Made by a program: the position numbers and the translations under genes. From the NCBI GenBank assembly GCA_020073565.1, contig JAIQEY010000033.1, positions 1 to 64,000 on the forward strand: DNA of 64,000 nt. The letters run 5' to 3'. How positions within the stretch are numbered: the stretch's first letter is position 1; each line of letters opens with the position of its first letter. This DNA comes from Terriglobia bacterium (GTDB lineage: Bacteria > Acidobacteriota > Terriglobia > Terriglobales > Acidobacteriaceae). Below the pieces are notes generated by a model. It was not told where the DNA came from. It saw only the letters and a program-made list of their open reading frames with translations, and made no database searches. Shown here piece by piece: positions 43,848-52,239 of this stretch.

Positions 43848-43859
43848 TGTTATTTCTCC

Positions 43860-44669
43860 TTAGTCTTTTTGGGATTCTTTGTAACCGGCAACCTTAGCCT
43901 CGGCTTCAGTCATGAATTTTCCGTTCTTGGTCTTGCCATACCAGCGTCCCCCTTTGTGATAGATGCCGCTGTCAAGGTTGACCCAGACCTTGCCGCTCGC
44001 TTGCGCAGCCGCGATGTCAGGACTGGAGGCCGCTCCGCTGGCGGCAGCCTTGGTCTTTTTGGGGGCCTCCGAAGCGGGAGCTAGGTTGCTGGAGCTGGCC
44101 GCGGGAGTCGACGCCGCAGGCGCACTGGACGCCGCCGGCTTGCTGGGAGCGCTGTAAGAAGCTGCCGGTGTGCTGTCAGTTGCTGTCACGCCGCTCTTTT
44201 TCTTGCGGCTCTTCTTGCTGCCACTCTCCGCAGCAGCGGACGTGTCGGCAGGAGCAGGCGTGGTCGCGTTGGCAGTCTTCTTGCCTTTCTTCGACTTCTT
44301 GTCTGGCTCCGCCGGAGCAGCCTCGGCAGCTTTGGCTTTTGCAGCTTCCGCCGACTTCTTGCTCTTTCTTGACTTTTTGCCAGTCTCCGCGGGCGCGGCA
44401 GTATCGGCGGCCGCTGCTCCGGATGCGCTATCGGCCTTCTTGCTCCTCTTGGATTTCTTCGCAGTCGAGGCCGTATCGTCGGCCGCCGCCTTATCCTTGG
44501 CCGCGGCTTTGTCCTTCTTCGCTTTCTTCTTGGACTTCTTGGTTTCCGAGCTCGATGTATCGCTCGAGCCCGTCTGCGCCTTTGCCAAAGCCGGCAAAAT
44601 CGCCACTGCGAGCATCAGCGAGAAAGCCAGCATCCACAGTGTTAGTTTGTGCCTGGAATAATTGCTCAT
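43860..44669 (-). CDS. Secreted Lys/Ala/Ser-rich low-complexity protein
   Basis: 269 aa with signal peptide (LTLWMLAFSLMLAVAILPALAKAQ), then about 180 residues of low-complexity SKKSKK/AAAD/AP-rich sequence reminiscent of histone-tail-like or cell-wall-binding regions, and a compact conserved C-terminal motif (VWVNLDSGIYHKGGRWYGKTKNGKFMTEAEAKVAGY). The motif looks like a small domain in its own right. The basic repeats could bind DNA or anionic glycans; with the HhH gene 12 bp downstream, DNA is attractive but unproven. Confidence 0.75.
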   Translation of the reverse strand: MSNYSRHKLTLWMLAFSLMLAVAILPALAKAQTGSSDTSSSETKKSKKKAKKDKAAAKDKAAADDTASTAKKSKRSKKADSASGAAAADTAAPAETGKKSRKSKKSAEAAKAKAAEAAPAEPDKKSKKGKKTANATTPAPADTSAAAESGSKKSRKKKSGVTATDSTPAASYSAPSKPAASSAPAASTPAASSSNLAPASEAPKKTKAAASGAASSPDIAAAQASGKVWVNLDSGIYHKGGRWYGKTKNGKFMTEAEAKVAGYKESQKD

Positions 44670-44812
44670 GATCGTTTCCTCGCGGTAAGAGGCAGGATGC
44701 CACCCTTCGCCAAATCACCAGGCGATGGGGCGTCCTTGTGAAAAGAAGCTGTTCTGAGACGCCAGCATGATTACACCGGGAGAGACCGGGGGTCAACCAC
44801 CTTAAAGGCACA

Positions 44813-44831
44813 GGCCTCCGTAAAGGAGGCC
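44813..44831 (-). terminator. Stem-loop after the glutamate dehydrogenase gene
   Basis: GGCCTCC-TTTAC-GGAGGCC, a perfect 7-bp stem 20 bp past the stop; the following tail (TGTGCCTTTAAGG) is only weakly U-rich. Confidence 0.55.
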
Positions 44832-44850
44832 CGGGAGATAAAGGGTATGG

Positions 44851-46116
44851 CTAAGCGTAGATCCCGCGCTGGCGAATGGTGTAGGCCACGCGATCGATCG
44901 CCAGCATGTACGCGGCGATTCGGTTGTTGACACCGTGCGTCTCCGCGTAACGCACCACATCGTCAAACGACGAAATCATGATGTGCTCAAGACGCTCGTT
45001 GACCTCGGACTCTTTCCAGAAGTAGCCCTGACGATCCTGCACCCACTCGAAATAAGAAGTCGTTACGCCGCCCGCGTTGGCCAGGATGTCGGGAATGATA
45101 AACACTTTCTTCTCGGCAAGAATTTCATCCGCCGCGGCCGTGGTCGGTCCGTTCGCTCCTTCGGCCAGAATCTTGCACTTCACCCGATCCGCGTTCTGGC
45201 TGGTGATCACATTTTCCGTAGCGGCCGGAATCAGGATGTCGCAATCCACCAGCAACAGTTCGTCCGGATCATACTTATCCGCACCCGGGAAGCCGTGCAC
45301 CGTGCCATTACGCTGGCGGAAATCCCAGAGCGCGACCATGTCGATTCCATTCTTGTTGTAGAGCCCGCCGCCCACTTCGAGGATGCCGATGATTTTGTAA
45401 CCGGCTTCCGCCATCAACCGGGCCGCATGCGACCCGACGTTGCCAAACCCCTGGATCACAACGCGCGTGCTCTCGCGGTTGAGGTGAAGTTTCTTGACTG
45501 CCTCATCGCAGACAATCTGCACTCCACGTCCGGTCGCCTCGCGACGGCCCCGCGATCCGCCGATATTGATCGGTTTGCCAGTGACTACCGCGGTGCATGT
45601 CTGGCGCATGTGCATGGAATACGTGTCCATAATCCAGGCCATCACTTGCTCGTTGGTATTCACGTCGGGCGCGGGAACGTCTTTTTCGGGACCGATGAAC
45701 TCGAACAGTTCCGCCGTGTAGCGGCGCGTCATCCGCTCCAGTTCGCCCATCGACATCTTGTGCGGATCGCAAATAATGCCGCCCTTGGCGCCGCCGAACG
45801 GAATGTTCACGACCGCACATTTCCAAGTCATCCAACTCGCCAAGGCGCGGACTTCGTCTAGGTTTACGTCGGGAGAGTAGCGCAGGCCGCCTTTGGCCGG
45901 GCCGCGCGCGATCGAGTGCTGCACTCGATAGCCGGTGAATACTTCCAGATGGCCATCATCCATCTGCACGGGAATGTGAACAATAATTTCGCGGCTGGGA
46001 CTGCGCAGAACCTTCCAGAGGCCTTCATCCAGATTGAGTTTGTGGGCCGCAAGGTCGAAGCGCGCGGCTTGCGCTTCCCACGGATTAGTTTCCTGTTCCA
46101 GGTCTACGGTTTTCAT
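44851..46116 (-). CDS. gdhA: Glu/Leu/Phe/Val dehydrogenase (glutamate dehydrogenase)
   Basis: NAD(P)-linked oxidative deamination of glutamate. The active-site segment is [19 protein letters not shown] with the catalytic lysine; [14 protein letters not shown] binds substrate; [27 protein letters not shown] is the Rossmann motif. I start at the ATG at 46116 ([14 protein letters not shown]), giving 421 aa, with GGAG upstream; the first 48 codons of the track ORF are upstream leader. A good promoter lies at 46191-46219. It may feed 2-oxoglutarate/ammonia balance with the aspartate aminotransferase. Confidence 0.95.
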   Translation of the reverse strand: MKTVDLEQETNPWEAQAARFDLAAHKLNLDEGLWKVLRSPSREIIVHIPVQMDDGHLEVFTGYRVQHSIARGPAKGGLRYSPDVNLDEVRALASWMTWKCAVVNIPFGGAKGGIICDPHKMSMGELERMTRRYTAELFEFIGPEKDVPAPDVNTNEQVMAWIMDTYSMHMRQTCTAVVTGKPINIGGSRGRREATGRGVQIVCDEAVKKLHLNRESTRVVIQGFGNVGSHAARLMAEAGYKIIGILEVGGGLYNKNGIDMVALWDFRQRNGTVHGFPGADKYDPDELLLVDCDILIPAATENVITSQNADRVKCKILAEGANGPTTAAADEILAEKKVFIIPDILANAGGVTTSYFEWVQDRQGYFWKESEVNERLEHIMISSFDDVVRYAETHGVNNRIAAYMLAIDRVAYTIRQRGIYA

Positions 46117-46190
46117 AGGAGTCTCCGGATCATGATGGATGGCTGTTTGAGAGCTTGCAGTCGCCCCCTTCACGACAGGCAAGCTCCGAA

Positions 46191-46219
46191 AGTATATTGC
46201 CCGCCCGCAGGCTAGGCAA
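46191..46219 (-). promoter_or_regulatory. gdhA promoter TTGCCT-17-TATACT
   Basis: On the minus strand TTGCCT and TATACT are spaced by exactly 17 bp; the expected start leaves a leader of about 65-70 nt before the GGAG and ATG. Confidence 0.65.
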
Positions 46220-46293
46220 GCGAGTGGCAGAACCGGTAGTGGTGCAGTTTGGATTTCCACAGGCTGACGAAAAGATTGCGTTTTGCAACCTTT

Positions 46294-46419
46294 TTGTCAG
46301 AGACTGTAGGCAAGGCGAAAAAGCGTACAAAAGCCGATAAAGCACTGCGCCAATCCGATCAGGTGGAAAAGAGAACTGAGGCCCGTCCAGAGCAAACTGC
46401 CAAACCACCTAAGAAATAA
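46294..46419 (+). CDS. Possible small basic protein, 41 aa
   Basis: A TTG-started reading frame gives a Lys/Arg/Glu-rich peptide ([20 protein letters not shown] in its centre) ending in TAA. It is divergent from gdhA and below the ORF-track length limit. There is no clear Shine-Dalgarno, and a start six codons earlier (46276) is possible. The remainder of the 353-bp gap 46117-46469 contains only the gdhA promoter. Confidence 0.25.
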   Translation: MSETVGKAKKRTKADKALRQSDQVEKRTEARPEQTAKPPKK

Positions 46420-46469
46420 TTTCAAACTGCACCACTACCGGAGAACCTTGTACCCTGCATCAGTAAATC

Positions 46470-47933
46470 TCACCACAGACCAAGGATCTTCCACCAGAGG
46501 AAGCCCAGAGTCGTCCAGATCAGAATGTTGGGCACCGACACGATGAGACCAAGCTTCCACCAGGTTCGCATCCGGACATAACCGGCACCAAACAGAATCG
46601 GTGCGGGAGTGGTCCCGTAGTGGGTGAGCGACGCTGCCAAATTGGAAAAGTAGGCTAGCGCCAGGACAGATGGAATAAGCGGCGCGCCCGCGGCGCGCAA
46701 CACCACCAGAAACGGAACGAACATGGTCGTGACTTGACTGGTGATGCTGGCAAATCCATAGTGGGCGTAAAAGTAGACCAGCAGCAGTCCTCCCATGGCT
46801 GCCCACCAGTGCCAGCCCACGGTGTACCTCGCGGAGACTTCTGCGAAACGCTTGGTGATACCCGAATCCCCCAGGGCGGCCGCCAGCCGCACCAATCCAC
46901 CGTACCAGAGGAAAACATCCCAAGCGGCACGCTCAGCCAGGAGATCAGACCACTCCAGTACCCCGGTGACCAGCAGCACCCCCACCCCGGTCAGCGCGAC
47001 CACTGAATAGTGTATCCCGTGCAGCTCAGTTGTCATCCACAAGGCGGCGACCAGACCGAACACCAGCAGGAGCAACCTTTCCGCTGGCGACATCCGCCCC
47101 AACCGTTTCAGTTCCCTGGTCGCAAACTCAGCCGCTGCCGGCGTGTGCGTAATTTCTGGTGGGAAAAGCCGATACAGAAGTGGCGGTATTACCGCCAGCG
47201 ACACCAGCCCCGGAACTATCGCCCACAACAGCCAGTGGCCATAACTCAGCTCTACCCCGCCCACTTGTTTCGCCAGTTTACCGATCATCGGATTGGAAAC
47301 CTGCCCGGTAAGAAACATCGCGCAGATAATCACGTCCCCCTGGTAAATCAGGCTCATCAGAAAAGCGCCCAAGCGCGGCGCGGTCGGTCCAGGTTCCGAG
47401 TCGTAAGCCACCGCCAGACTCCTGGCAATCGGGAAGACGACACCGCCGCAGCGCGCGGAATTCGACGGGATCACTGCCGCCAATAGAAAATCGGTGCAGA
47501 CGAGCGCATAACCCAGACCGAGCGAGTGACGTCCGAGGACACGAATGAACAGGAGCGCGATTCGTCGCCCCAGTCCGGTCTTGAGCATCGCCCGCGAGAT
47601 GAAAAATGCGGGCAGACAGATCCACACAATGGGGTCGGCGTAGCCCGCCAGCGCCTCCCCGACCGGTAAGGCGCGGGTTAGAGCTACCGCGGTCACGGCG
47701 ATGAGCACTATGCCGCCCGCCGGGATCGGCTGGACGATGGATCCCACCACCGTGGCTGCAAAGATCGCAAAAAGATTCCAAGACTGCCGCGCGACCCCGC
47801 TGGGCACAGGAATGAGCGCAATCGCGAGACCGGACAGCAACACTACGCTCCAACGCGCAAACAATGAGTGCCGCGTCACCCAGGCACGAAGGCCGGAAAC
47901 CCCGCCCGTTTCTGTTGTGGAGTCAGCGTCCAT
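46470..47933 (-). CDS. DASS/SLC13 family anion permease
   Basis: 487-aa inner-membrane transporter with about twelve helices. Family motifs: VCTDFLLAAVIPSNSARCGGVVFPIARSLA (the SNT-type clamp), a WDVFLWYGGLVRLAAALGDSG segment, and YFSNLAASLTHYGTTPAPILFGAGYV (second substrate loop). It matches CitT/2-oxoglutarate-malate type dicarboxylate carriers; the counter-ion is not deducible. It begins 48 bp downstream of a methyltransferase gene on the same strand. Confidence 0.88.
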   Translation of the reverse strand: MDADSTTETGGVSGLRAWVTRHSLFARWSVVLLSGLAIALIPVPSGVARQSWNLFAIFAATVVGSIVQPIPAGGIVLIAVTAVALTRALPVGEALAGYADPIVWICLPAFFISRAMLKTGLGRRIALLFIRVLGRHSLGLGYALVCTDFLLAAVIPSNSARCGGVVFPIARSLAVAYDSEPGPTAPRLGAFLMSLIYQGDVIICAMFLTGQVSNPMIGKLAKQVGGVELSYGHWLLWAIVPGLVSLAVIPPLLYRLFPPEITHTPAAAEFATRELKRLGRMSPAERLLLLVFGLVAALWMTTELHGIHYSVVALTGVGVLLVTGVLEWSDLLAERAAWDVFLWYGGLVRLAAALGDSGITKRFAEVSARYTVGWHWWAAMGGLLLVYFYAHYGFASITSQVTTMFVPFLVVLRAAGAPLIPSVLALAYFSNLAASLTHYGTTPAPILFGAGYVRMRTWWKLGLIVSVPNILIWTTLGFLWWKILGLW

Positions 47934-47981
47934 CGCAACCCTTCCCGGCCGGCGAACGAGCCAGATGGAACAATTCAGGAC

Positions 47982-48803
47982 TCAGCTCAACTTCTCTGAG
48001 ACGTAGACAAACCGTGAGAGCCGTCTTTCCCTCGCAACCAGCGCCGCCACCGCGAAGAATTCCTGCTGCCCCTCATAGACCTGGTCGCCCTCAATCTGGC
48101 GCAGTGCGGTGTCCCTCGACGCTCGGGCGGCGCGGCGGCGCTCGGCAACTTCAGCCATATTCGCGGTTACGTCCTTGCGGACCAGCAGCCGCAAACCGCA
48201 TTGCTGAATCACGCTTTCGTCATAGTCAGGTGGAACGAAGAGGAAGAAACCGATCGAACTCCGCACCGCAATTTCGGCATTCGTGAGCGGCCCAGTCACC
48301 GTGATGGGATCGGTGAACAACAACCGTCCACCCGGCTTCAGCAGCCGGGCCCAATCGGCAAGGACGCGCGGCCGATCGGGAAGGTGGTTGATTGCGTCAA
48401 TGCAAGTGATGGCATCGAGACTGGCGGATGGAAAGGGCAATGGCACGGTCGCATCCGCCACCCGAAATTCAGCTCTCTGCCTCAAGCCGCGCTGCACGGC
48501 GAGTACATTCGCCGTCGAAACTGCATCCTCATGAATGTCAATCCCGCAAACAGAACAGCCAGTGATGGCAGCGACCCGTAGCGCCGGCCCTCCCGATCCG
48601 CACGCAACATCCAGGAGGTTCTTGCCCGAAGAAAGGTTGAGCCAGTTGAGAAATTCGTCCTGCTCGTTCGCCGTGAGCCAACTACTCTGCCCAATGTCGT
48701 CCCCAAATGCGTCACGACGGATCTCTGCATACAGCTCGGTTTGGAAGTTCCCGTAGTTGGCGTCATAGTGACCGCCAGCAAGAGGCGTGTTGGACTTAAC
48801 CAT
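47982..48803 (-). CDS. SAM-dependent methyltransferase, class I
   Basis: 273 aa from the ATG at 48803 (MVKSNTPLAGGHYD), which has GGAAGG six nt upstream; the first 23 codons of the track ORF lack a ribosome site. The SAM loop is LLDVACGSGGPALRVA, the acidic strand end GIDIHEDAV, and ITCIDAINHLPDRPRVLADWARLLKPGGRLLFTDP is the post-IV region typical of ubiE/sterol-type small-molecule methyltransferases. Substrate unknown. Divergent from trpE. Confidence 0.85.
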   Translation of the reverse strand: MVKSNTPLAGGHYDANYGNFQTELYAEIRRDAFGDDIGQSSWLTANEQDEFLNWLNLSSGKNLLDVACGSGGPALRVAAITGCSVCGIDIHEDAVSTANVLAVQRGLRQRAEFRVADATVPLPFPSASLDAITCIDAINHLPDRPRVLADWARLLKPGGRLLFTDPITVTGPLTNAEIAVRSSIGFFLFVPPDYDESVIQQCGLRLLVRKDVTANMAEVAERRRAARASRDTALRQIEGDQVYEGQQEFFAVAALVARERRLSRFVYVSEKLS

Positions 48804-48885
48804 TTTGGCCTTCCGGATTCCCATCGGCGGAATCCGCCGATATACCCGTTTGACTTGAAAAACTCGCAGCATTGTACGCCTTCCC

Positions 48886-48891
48886 TATAAT
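48886..48891 (+). promoter_or_regulatory. -10 box TATAAT for trpE
   Basis: TATAAT ends 18 nt before the ATG. No -35 at 16-18 bp; no leader peptide or attenuator fits in the gap. Confidence 0.45.
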
Positions 48892-48909
48892 GGGAGCCTT
48901 GAGAAAAAC

Positions 48910-50400
48910 ATGATCCGACCCGACTTCAAAGAGTTCTCGATCCTGGCGCGCACCGCCACCCTGGTGCCGGTGGTCAAGTCGATTTCTGCCGATCTGCTCA
49001 CACCGGTCTCCGCGTTTCTCGCCATCGCCGCCGGTGAACCCGACGCGTTTCTGCTGGAGTCGGTCGAGGGCGGAGAGAGAATCGGACGCTACACATTCCT
49101 CGGCGTCCGGCCGTTCCTGCGGCTGGAGTCGCGCGGATCCGAGATCAAGATCGAACGTGGACGGAAAGTCGAGCGGCGCACGGGAGACGTCTTCCAGGTC
49201 ATGAAGGAGCTGCTGCGCCGGCACCGCCCCGCAACCATGGAAGGTCTGCCACCCTTCACCGCGGGCGCAGTTGGATACTGCGCATACGATATTGTGCGAC
49301 GCCTGGAGAAGATCGGGGAGCACGCGGTGGACGACCTCGACGTCCCCGACTGCGTGCTGATGTTCTTCGACCGCGTGCTGGTCTTCGATCACCTGCACCA
49401 CCAGATCCACATTGTTGCTTCGGCCGATGTGAGCGCAGGCGCCGCGCGCACAGTCTTCGAGCGAGCCGTCGCTGACATCGCCCGCATTGAAAAAAAGCTG
49501 GCCGCCGGATGGAAGCCGGCCTACTGGCGTAAAGCGCGGGCGAAATCGAAGCTCTCCGTCCGTGCGCGCACCCCCAAGGCGAAGTATCTCGACAGTGTGC
49601 GGCAGGCCAAGGAATACATCGCTGCCGGCGACATTTTCCAGGTCGTGCTTTCGCAGCGCTGGGACTTCGAGCCCGGCGTTGACCCGTTCGATTTGTACCG
49701 CGCCCTGCGCACGGTGAATCCGTCGCCCTACCTGTATTTCTTGCGCTTCGGCGATGGGAAACAATCCGGAGGCATGCACGTGCTCGGATCATCTCCGGAG
49801 ATGTTGGTCCGGGTCAGTGGGCGCAAGCTCGAATACCGTCCGATTGCCGGCACCAATCCGCGCGGAAAGGATGAAGCTGCAGACGCTGCGCTCGAAAAGA
49901 AGATGCGCGAGGACGAAAAAGAGTGCGCCGAACACGTAATGCTCGTCGATCTCGGACGCAACGACCTGGGCCGCGTCAGCGAGTACGGGTCGGTGAAAGT
50001 CCGTGACTTGATGTTTGTCGAGCGCTATTCGCACGTGATGCATTTGGTATCGGCGCTCGAGGGGCGGCTGCGTCCAGAACTCGATGCCATCGATGCCTTC
50101 GCTGCCTGCTTTCCCGCCGGCACGCTCAGTGGCGCGCCCAAGGTTCGCGCGATGCAGATCATCGAAGAACTAGAACCAGCGCGTCGCGGCGTGTACGGCG
50201 GCTCGGTGCTTTACGCCGACTTCGCTGGCAATCTCGACTCCTGTATCGCGATTCGGACCTTGCTGATGAAAGGCAAGAAAGCGTATCTGCAAGCAGGGGG
50301 CGGCATCGTTGCCGATTCCGATCCGCAAAGAGAGTTCGAGGAAACTGAAAACAAGTCCCGGGCAGTGCTGAGAGCAGTAGAGATGGCACGGGAACGGTAG
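48910..50400 (+). CDS. trpE: Anthranilate synthase component I
   Basis: Converts chorismate to anthranilate with a glutaminase partner. N-terminal LLESVEGGERIGRYTFLG is the tryptophan-binding LLES element, indicating feedback inhibition; catalytic core segments are GDIFQVVLSQRW, SPEMLVRV, RPIAGTNPRGKDEAAD, DLGRNDLGRV, CFPAGTLSGAPKVRAM and GGGIVADSDPQREFEET. 496 aa is usual. No trpG or other trp gene adjoins, so the pathway is split in this genome. Confidence 0.96.
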   Translation: MIRPDFKEFSILARTATLVPVVKSISADLLTPVSAFLAIAAGEPDAFLLESVEGGERIGRYTFLGVRPFLRLESRGSEIKIERGRKVERRTGDVFQVMKELLRRHRPATMEGLPPFTAGAVGYCAYDIVRRLEKIGEHAVDDLDVPDCVLMFFDRVLVFDHLHHQIHIVASADVSAGAARTVFERAVADIARIEKKLAAGWKPAYWRKARAKSKLSVRARTPKAKYLDSVRQAKEYIAAGDIFQVVLSQRWDFEPGVDPFDLYRALRTVNPSPYLYFLRFGDGKQSGGMHVLGSSPEMLVRVSGRKLEYRPIAGTNPRGKDEAADAALEKKMREDEKECAEHVMLVDLGRNDLGRVSEYGSVKVRDLMFVERYSHVMHLVSALEGRLRPELDAIDAFAACFPAGTLSGAPKVRAMQIIEELEPARRGVYGGSVLYADFAGNLDSCIAIRTLLMKGKKAYLQAGGGIVADSDPQREFEETENKSRAVLRAVEMARER

Positions 50401-50415
50401 AGACGAGCGGACCCG

Positions 50416-51690
50416 CTATGGCGTCCCTTCGTACAACGGCCAGAGCTGATCGGCCGTGACGCGATAGATGCTGTACGCGCTGCCTGTGTCCGAGGTCCGT
50501 CGAAAAAGCAGTTCGCCGCGCCCGTCTCCGTCCGCGTCGACGGCATCGATCAACTCCATCCTGGGTTCGACATCGAGATGCCGCGAGTTGGTCTCCGAGA
50601 AAAACAGCCTGCGCAACTCGCCTTCGAGGCTGGTGCGAGCAACCAGCGTGATCTCCTCCGGCTCAAGGACATCTCCGGACACACGAGTCTTGGCAGACAG
50701 CACCAGCACCGGCTCGTTCGAATTCGAAAGATCAAAGATGCGCAGCCGCACGTCGTCAAATGCCGGCTTGGATGGCTTGGCGGCCGCTGGAACTCTGTGC
50801 TTCGCCGCCGCGCTCGCGGGCGCTTCGGTCTTCGCCTTCGCACGCAGTTCCGAAGCCGCCAGGTCCAGCATCTTCGCGCGATACGAAGCCTCCTCTTGCG
50901 GTTTCAACTCATACGTATAGGGTCGAGGATCCGGACCGCCCGCATCGGAGATAGCCGGAATGAACTGAATCGCAGGCTCTGCCGTGGTTGTCGCGGCTTT
51001 GCCCTTGGTCGCGAATTCGTCCTCCTCGAATGTCTTCATGGCCTCCCGTCGCGCATTCGGATCGGGCTTCCCCCGCCGCAGGAGCGGCCGATTCGGATCG
51101 TCGATCGACTGCGGCTCGGGAGGCGCCTTCGCGACAGGCGGAGCAGGAGGAGAGGCTGGCACGCTCGGAACCCGAGGAGCAGGAGGCGCGGGCGTCGCCG
51201 GCTTGTCGCTTCCGCGATGGAGTTTGGGCGGCGCATCCGTGTCTTCGATCACCGGAGTCTCATACTTCTTGCTCGTCTCGGGTGGCTTGGCACCGGCGGG
51301 AAGCCACGTGCCCTCCGCGATCCAATTGTGGTTGAGCTGTCCGGGCTGCGTGATCGTAAAGATGCCTTGCGATACACCGGTGCGGAAGCCTTCATACACC
51401 ACGCCGAAATCGAGCGCCATGGGAACGGGCTTCCCTTTGTAGGAACCCGCGTCGTAGAACTTGCCGTCAACCATGATGGCGATCGGCGTAAGACGGACTT
51501 TACCCTTCGGCGAAAGCAGCACCAGCCCAATCGCGCGCGGCCCTTTCGAAGCCGGCGCCCTGCGCCCGTACTGCGCGATGGTGCCCTGCGCGAAAATCCA
51601 CGTCCACGCGCCCCACGTGCAACCGAGGAGCGTGACGGCGGCCAGGGTGTTGCGATATAAGGAGGAACGGCGAGGAGAAGAAGATCCCAT
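50416..51690 (-). CDS. Hypothetical membrane-anchored protein
   Basis: 424 aa from the ATG at 51690. N-terminal membrane anchor (NTLAAVTLLGCTWGAWTWIF), then a conserved domain (IGLVLLSPKGKVRLTPIAIMVDGKFYDAGSYKGKPVPMALDFGVVYEGFRTGVSQGIFT), a long Pro/Ala/Lys-rich linker and a C-terminal beta-type domain ending in DADGDGRGELLFRR (FG-GAP-like) and YEGTP. No function known. Its start codon overlaps the start codon of the divergent peroxiredoxin by 2 bp. A TATCAT hexamer ends 8 nt upstream of its ATG, inside the peroxiredoxin gene. Confidence 0.68.
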   Translation of the reverse strand: MGSSSPRRSSLYRNTLAAVTLLGCTWGAWTWIFAQGTIAQYGRRAPASKGPRAIGLVLLSPKGKVRLTPIAIMVDGKFYDAGSYKGKPVPMALDFGVVYEGFRTGVSQGIFTITQPGQLNHNWIAEGTWLPAGAKPPETSKKYETPVIEDTDAPPKLHRGSDKPATPAPPAPRVPSVPASPPAPPVAKAPPEPQSIDDPNRPLLRRGKPDPNARREAMKTFEEDEFATKGKAATTTAEPAIQFIPAISDAGGPDPRPYTYELKPQEEASYRAKMLDLAASELRAKAKTEAPASAAAKHRVPAAAKPSKPAFDDVRLRIFDLSNSNEPVLVLSAKTRVSGDVLEPEEITLVARTSLEGELRRLFFSETNSRHLDVEPRMELIDAVDADGDGRGELLFRRTSDTGSAYSIYRVTADQLWPLYEGTP

Positions 51691-52147
51691 GCAAGTCAAT
51701 GATAAAGCCCCCGACTTCACAACGGTGGATGAGAATGGAAAAGAAGTTTCGCTGAAGGACTTCCGCGGCAAAACGGTGGTCCTGTTTTTCTACCCCAAGG
51801 CCGACACACCCGGCTGAACCAAAGAAGCGTGCGGGTTCCGCGACGCATACAAGCAGATTCAGAAGACCGGCGCGGTCGTGCTCGGCATCTCCGCCGACGC
51901 CTCGGAGAAACAGAAGAAGTTCCAGGACAAGTACGACCTGCCCTACACCCTGCTCGCCGATACCGACAAGAAAATCTGCAATGTCTTCGGCGTGATCAAA
52001 GACAAAAACATGTACGGCAAAATTTTTAAAGGAATCGCCCGCACTACGTTCGTGATCGGTCCCGACGCGAAGATCAAGCACATCTTCAACAACGTAAAAG
52101 CCGAAGGGCACGCGGAGGAGGTGCTCGCGTACTTGAAGGGCGAGTGA
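51689..52147 (+). CDS. bcp: Bcp/PrxQ-type peroxiredoxin, probable selenoprotein (TGA = Sec43)
   Basis: Thioredoxin-dependent peroxidase of 152 aa. One continuous frame from the ATG at 51689 to the TGA at 52145 is interrupted only by an in-frame TGA at 51815-51817 (codon 43), exactly where the peroxidatic cysteine belongs: YPKADTPG-U-TKEACGFRD. The resolving cysteine is at position 48, five residues on, as in PrxQ/Bcp. Downstream homology (VVLGISADASEKQKKFQDKY, TLLADTDK, IARTTFVIGPDAKIKHIF) is intact, arguing against decay. A SECIS-like hairpin follows the TGA. GGAGG/GGAGAAG precede the start. The ORF track splits it into pieces (51461..51817 and 51878..52147). Alternative: a TGC-to-TGA nonsense mutation or sequencing error. 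Confidence 0.82.
51815..51846 (+). promoter_or_regulatory. Sec codon and bacterial SECIS-like hairpin
   Basis: After TGA (51815-51817) the sequence GCGTGCGG-GTT-CCGC-g-ACGC (51827-51846) folds into an 8-bp stem with one bulged G and a 3-nt apical loop that begins with G. Seventeen nt separate TGA from the loop, inside the 16-37 nt range described for bacterial SECIS elements, with the expected G in the first loop positions. Confidence 0.65.
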
Positions 52148-52238
52148 ATGAGCAAGTTAGATTGCAGAAGTGTATCTGGTCGCGATGGAGCGAACCAGGT
52201 TTCACTTCTGCAATCTGACTTCTGACTTCTGCAATTTG
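52146..52238. repeat. TTAGATTGCAGAAGT / TGACTTC repeat
   Basis: AGTTAGATTGCAGAAGTG pairs with the inverted CACTTCTGCAATCTGACTTCTGACTTCTGCAAT across about 35 nt, between the convergent peroxiredoxin and glycine-zipper genes. TGACTTC repeats at 7-bp steps. Confidence 0.65.
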
Positions 52239-52239
52239 G

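Noticed and set aside
51500-52111. 203-aa ORF antisense to the peroxiredoxin
   Set aside because: No family features; it is the reverse-frame shadow of an intact peroxiredoxin frame and covers its in-frame TGA only because the strand is opposite.
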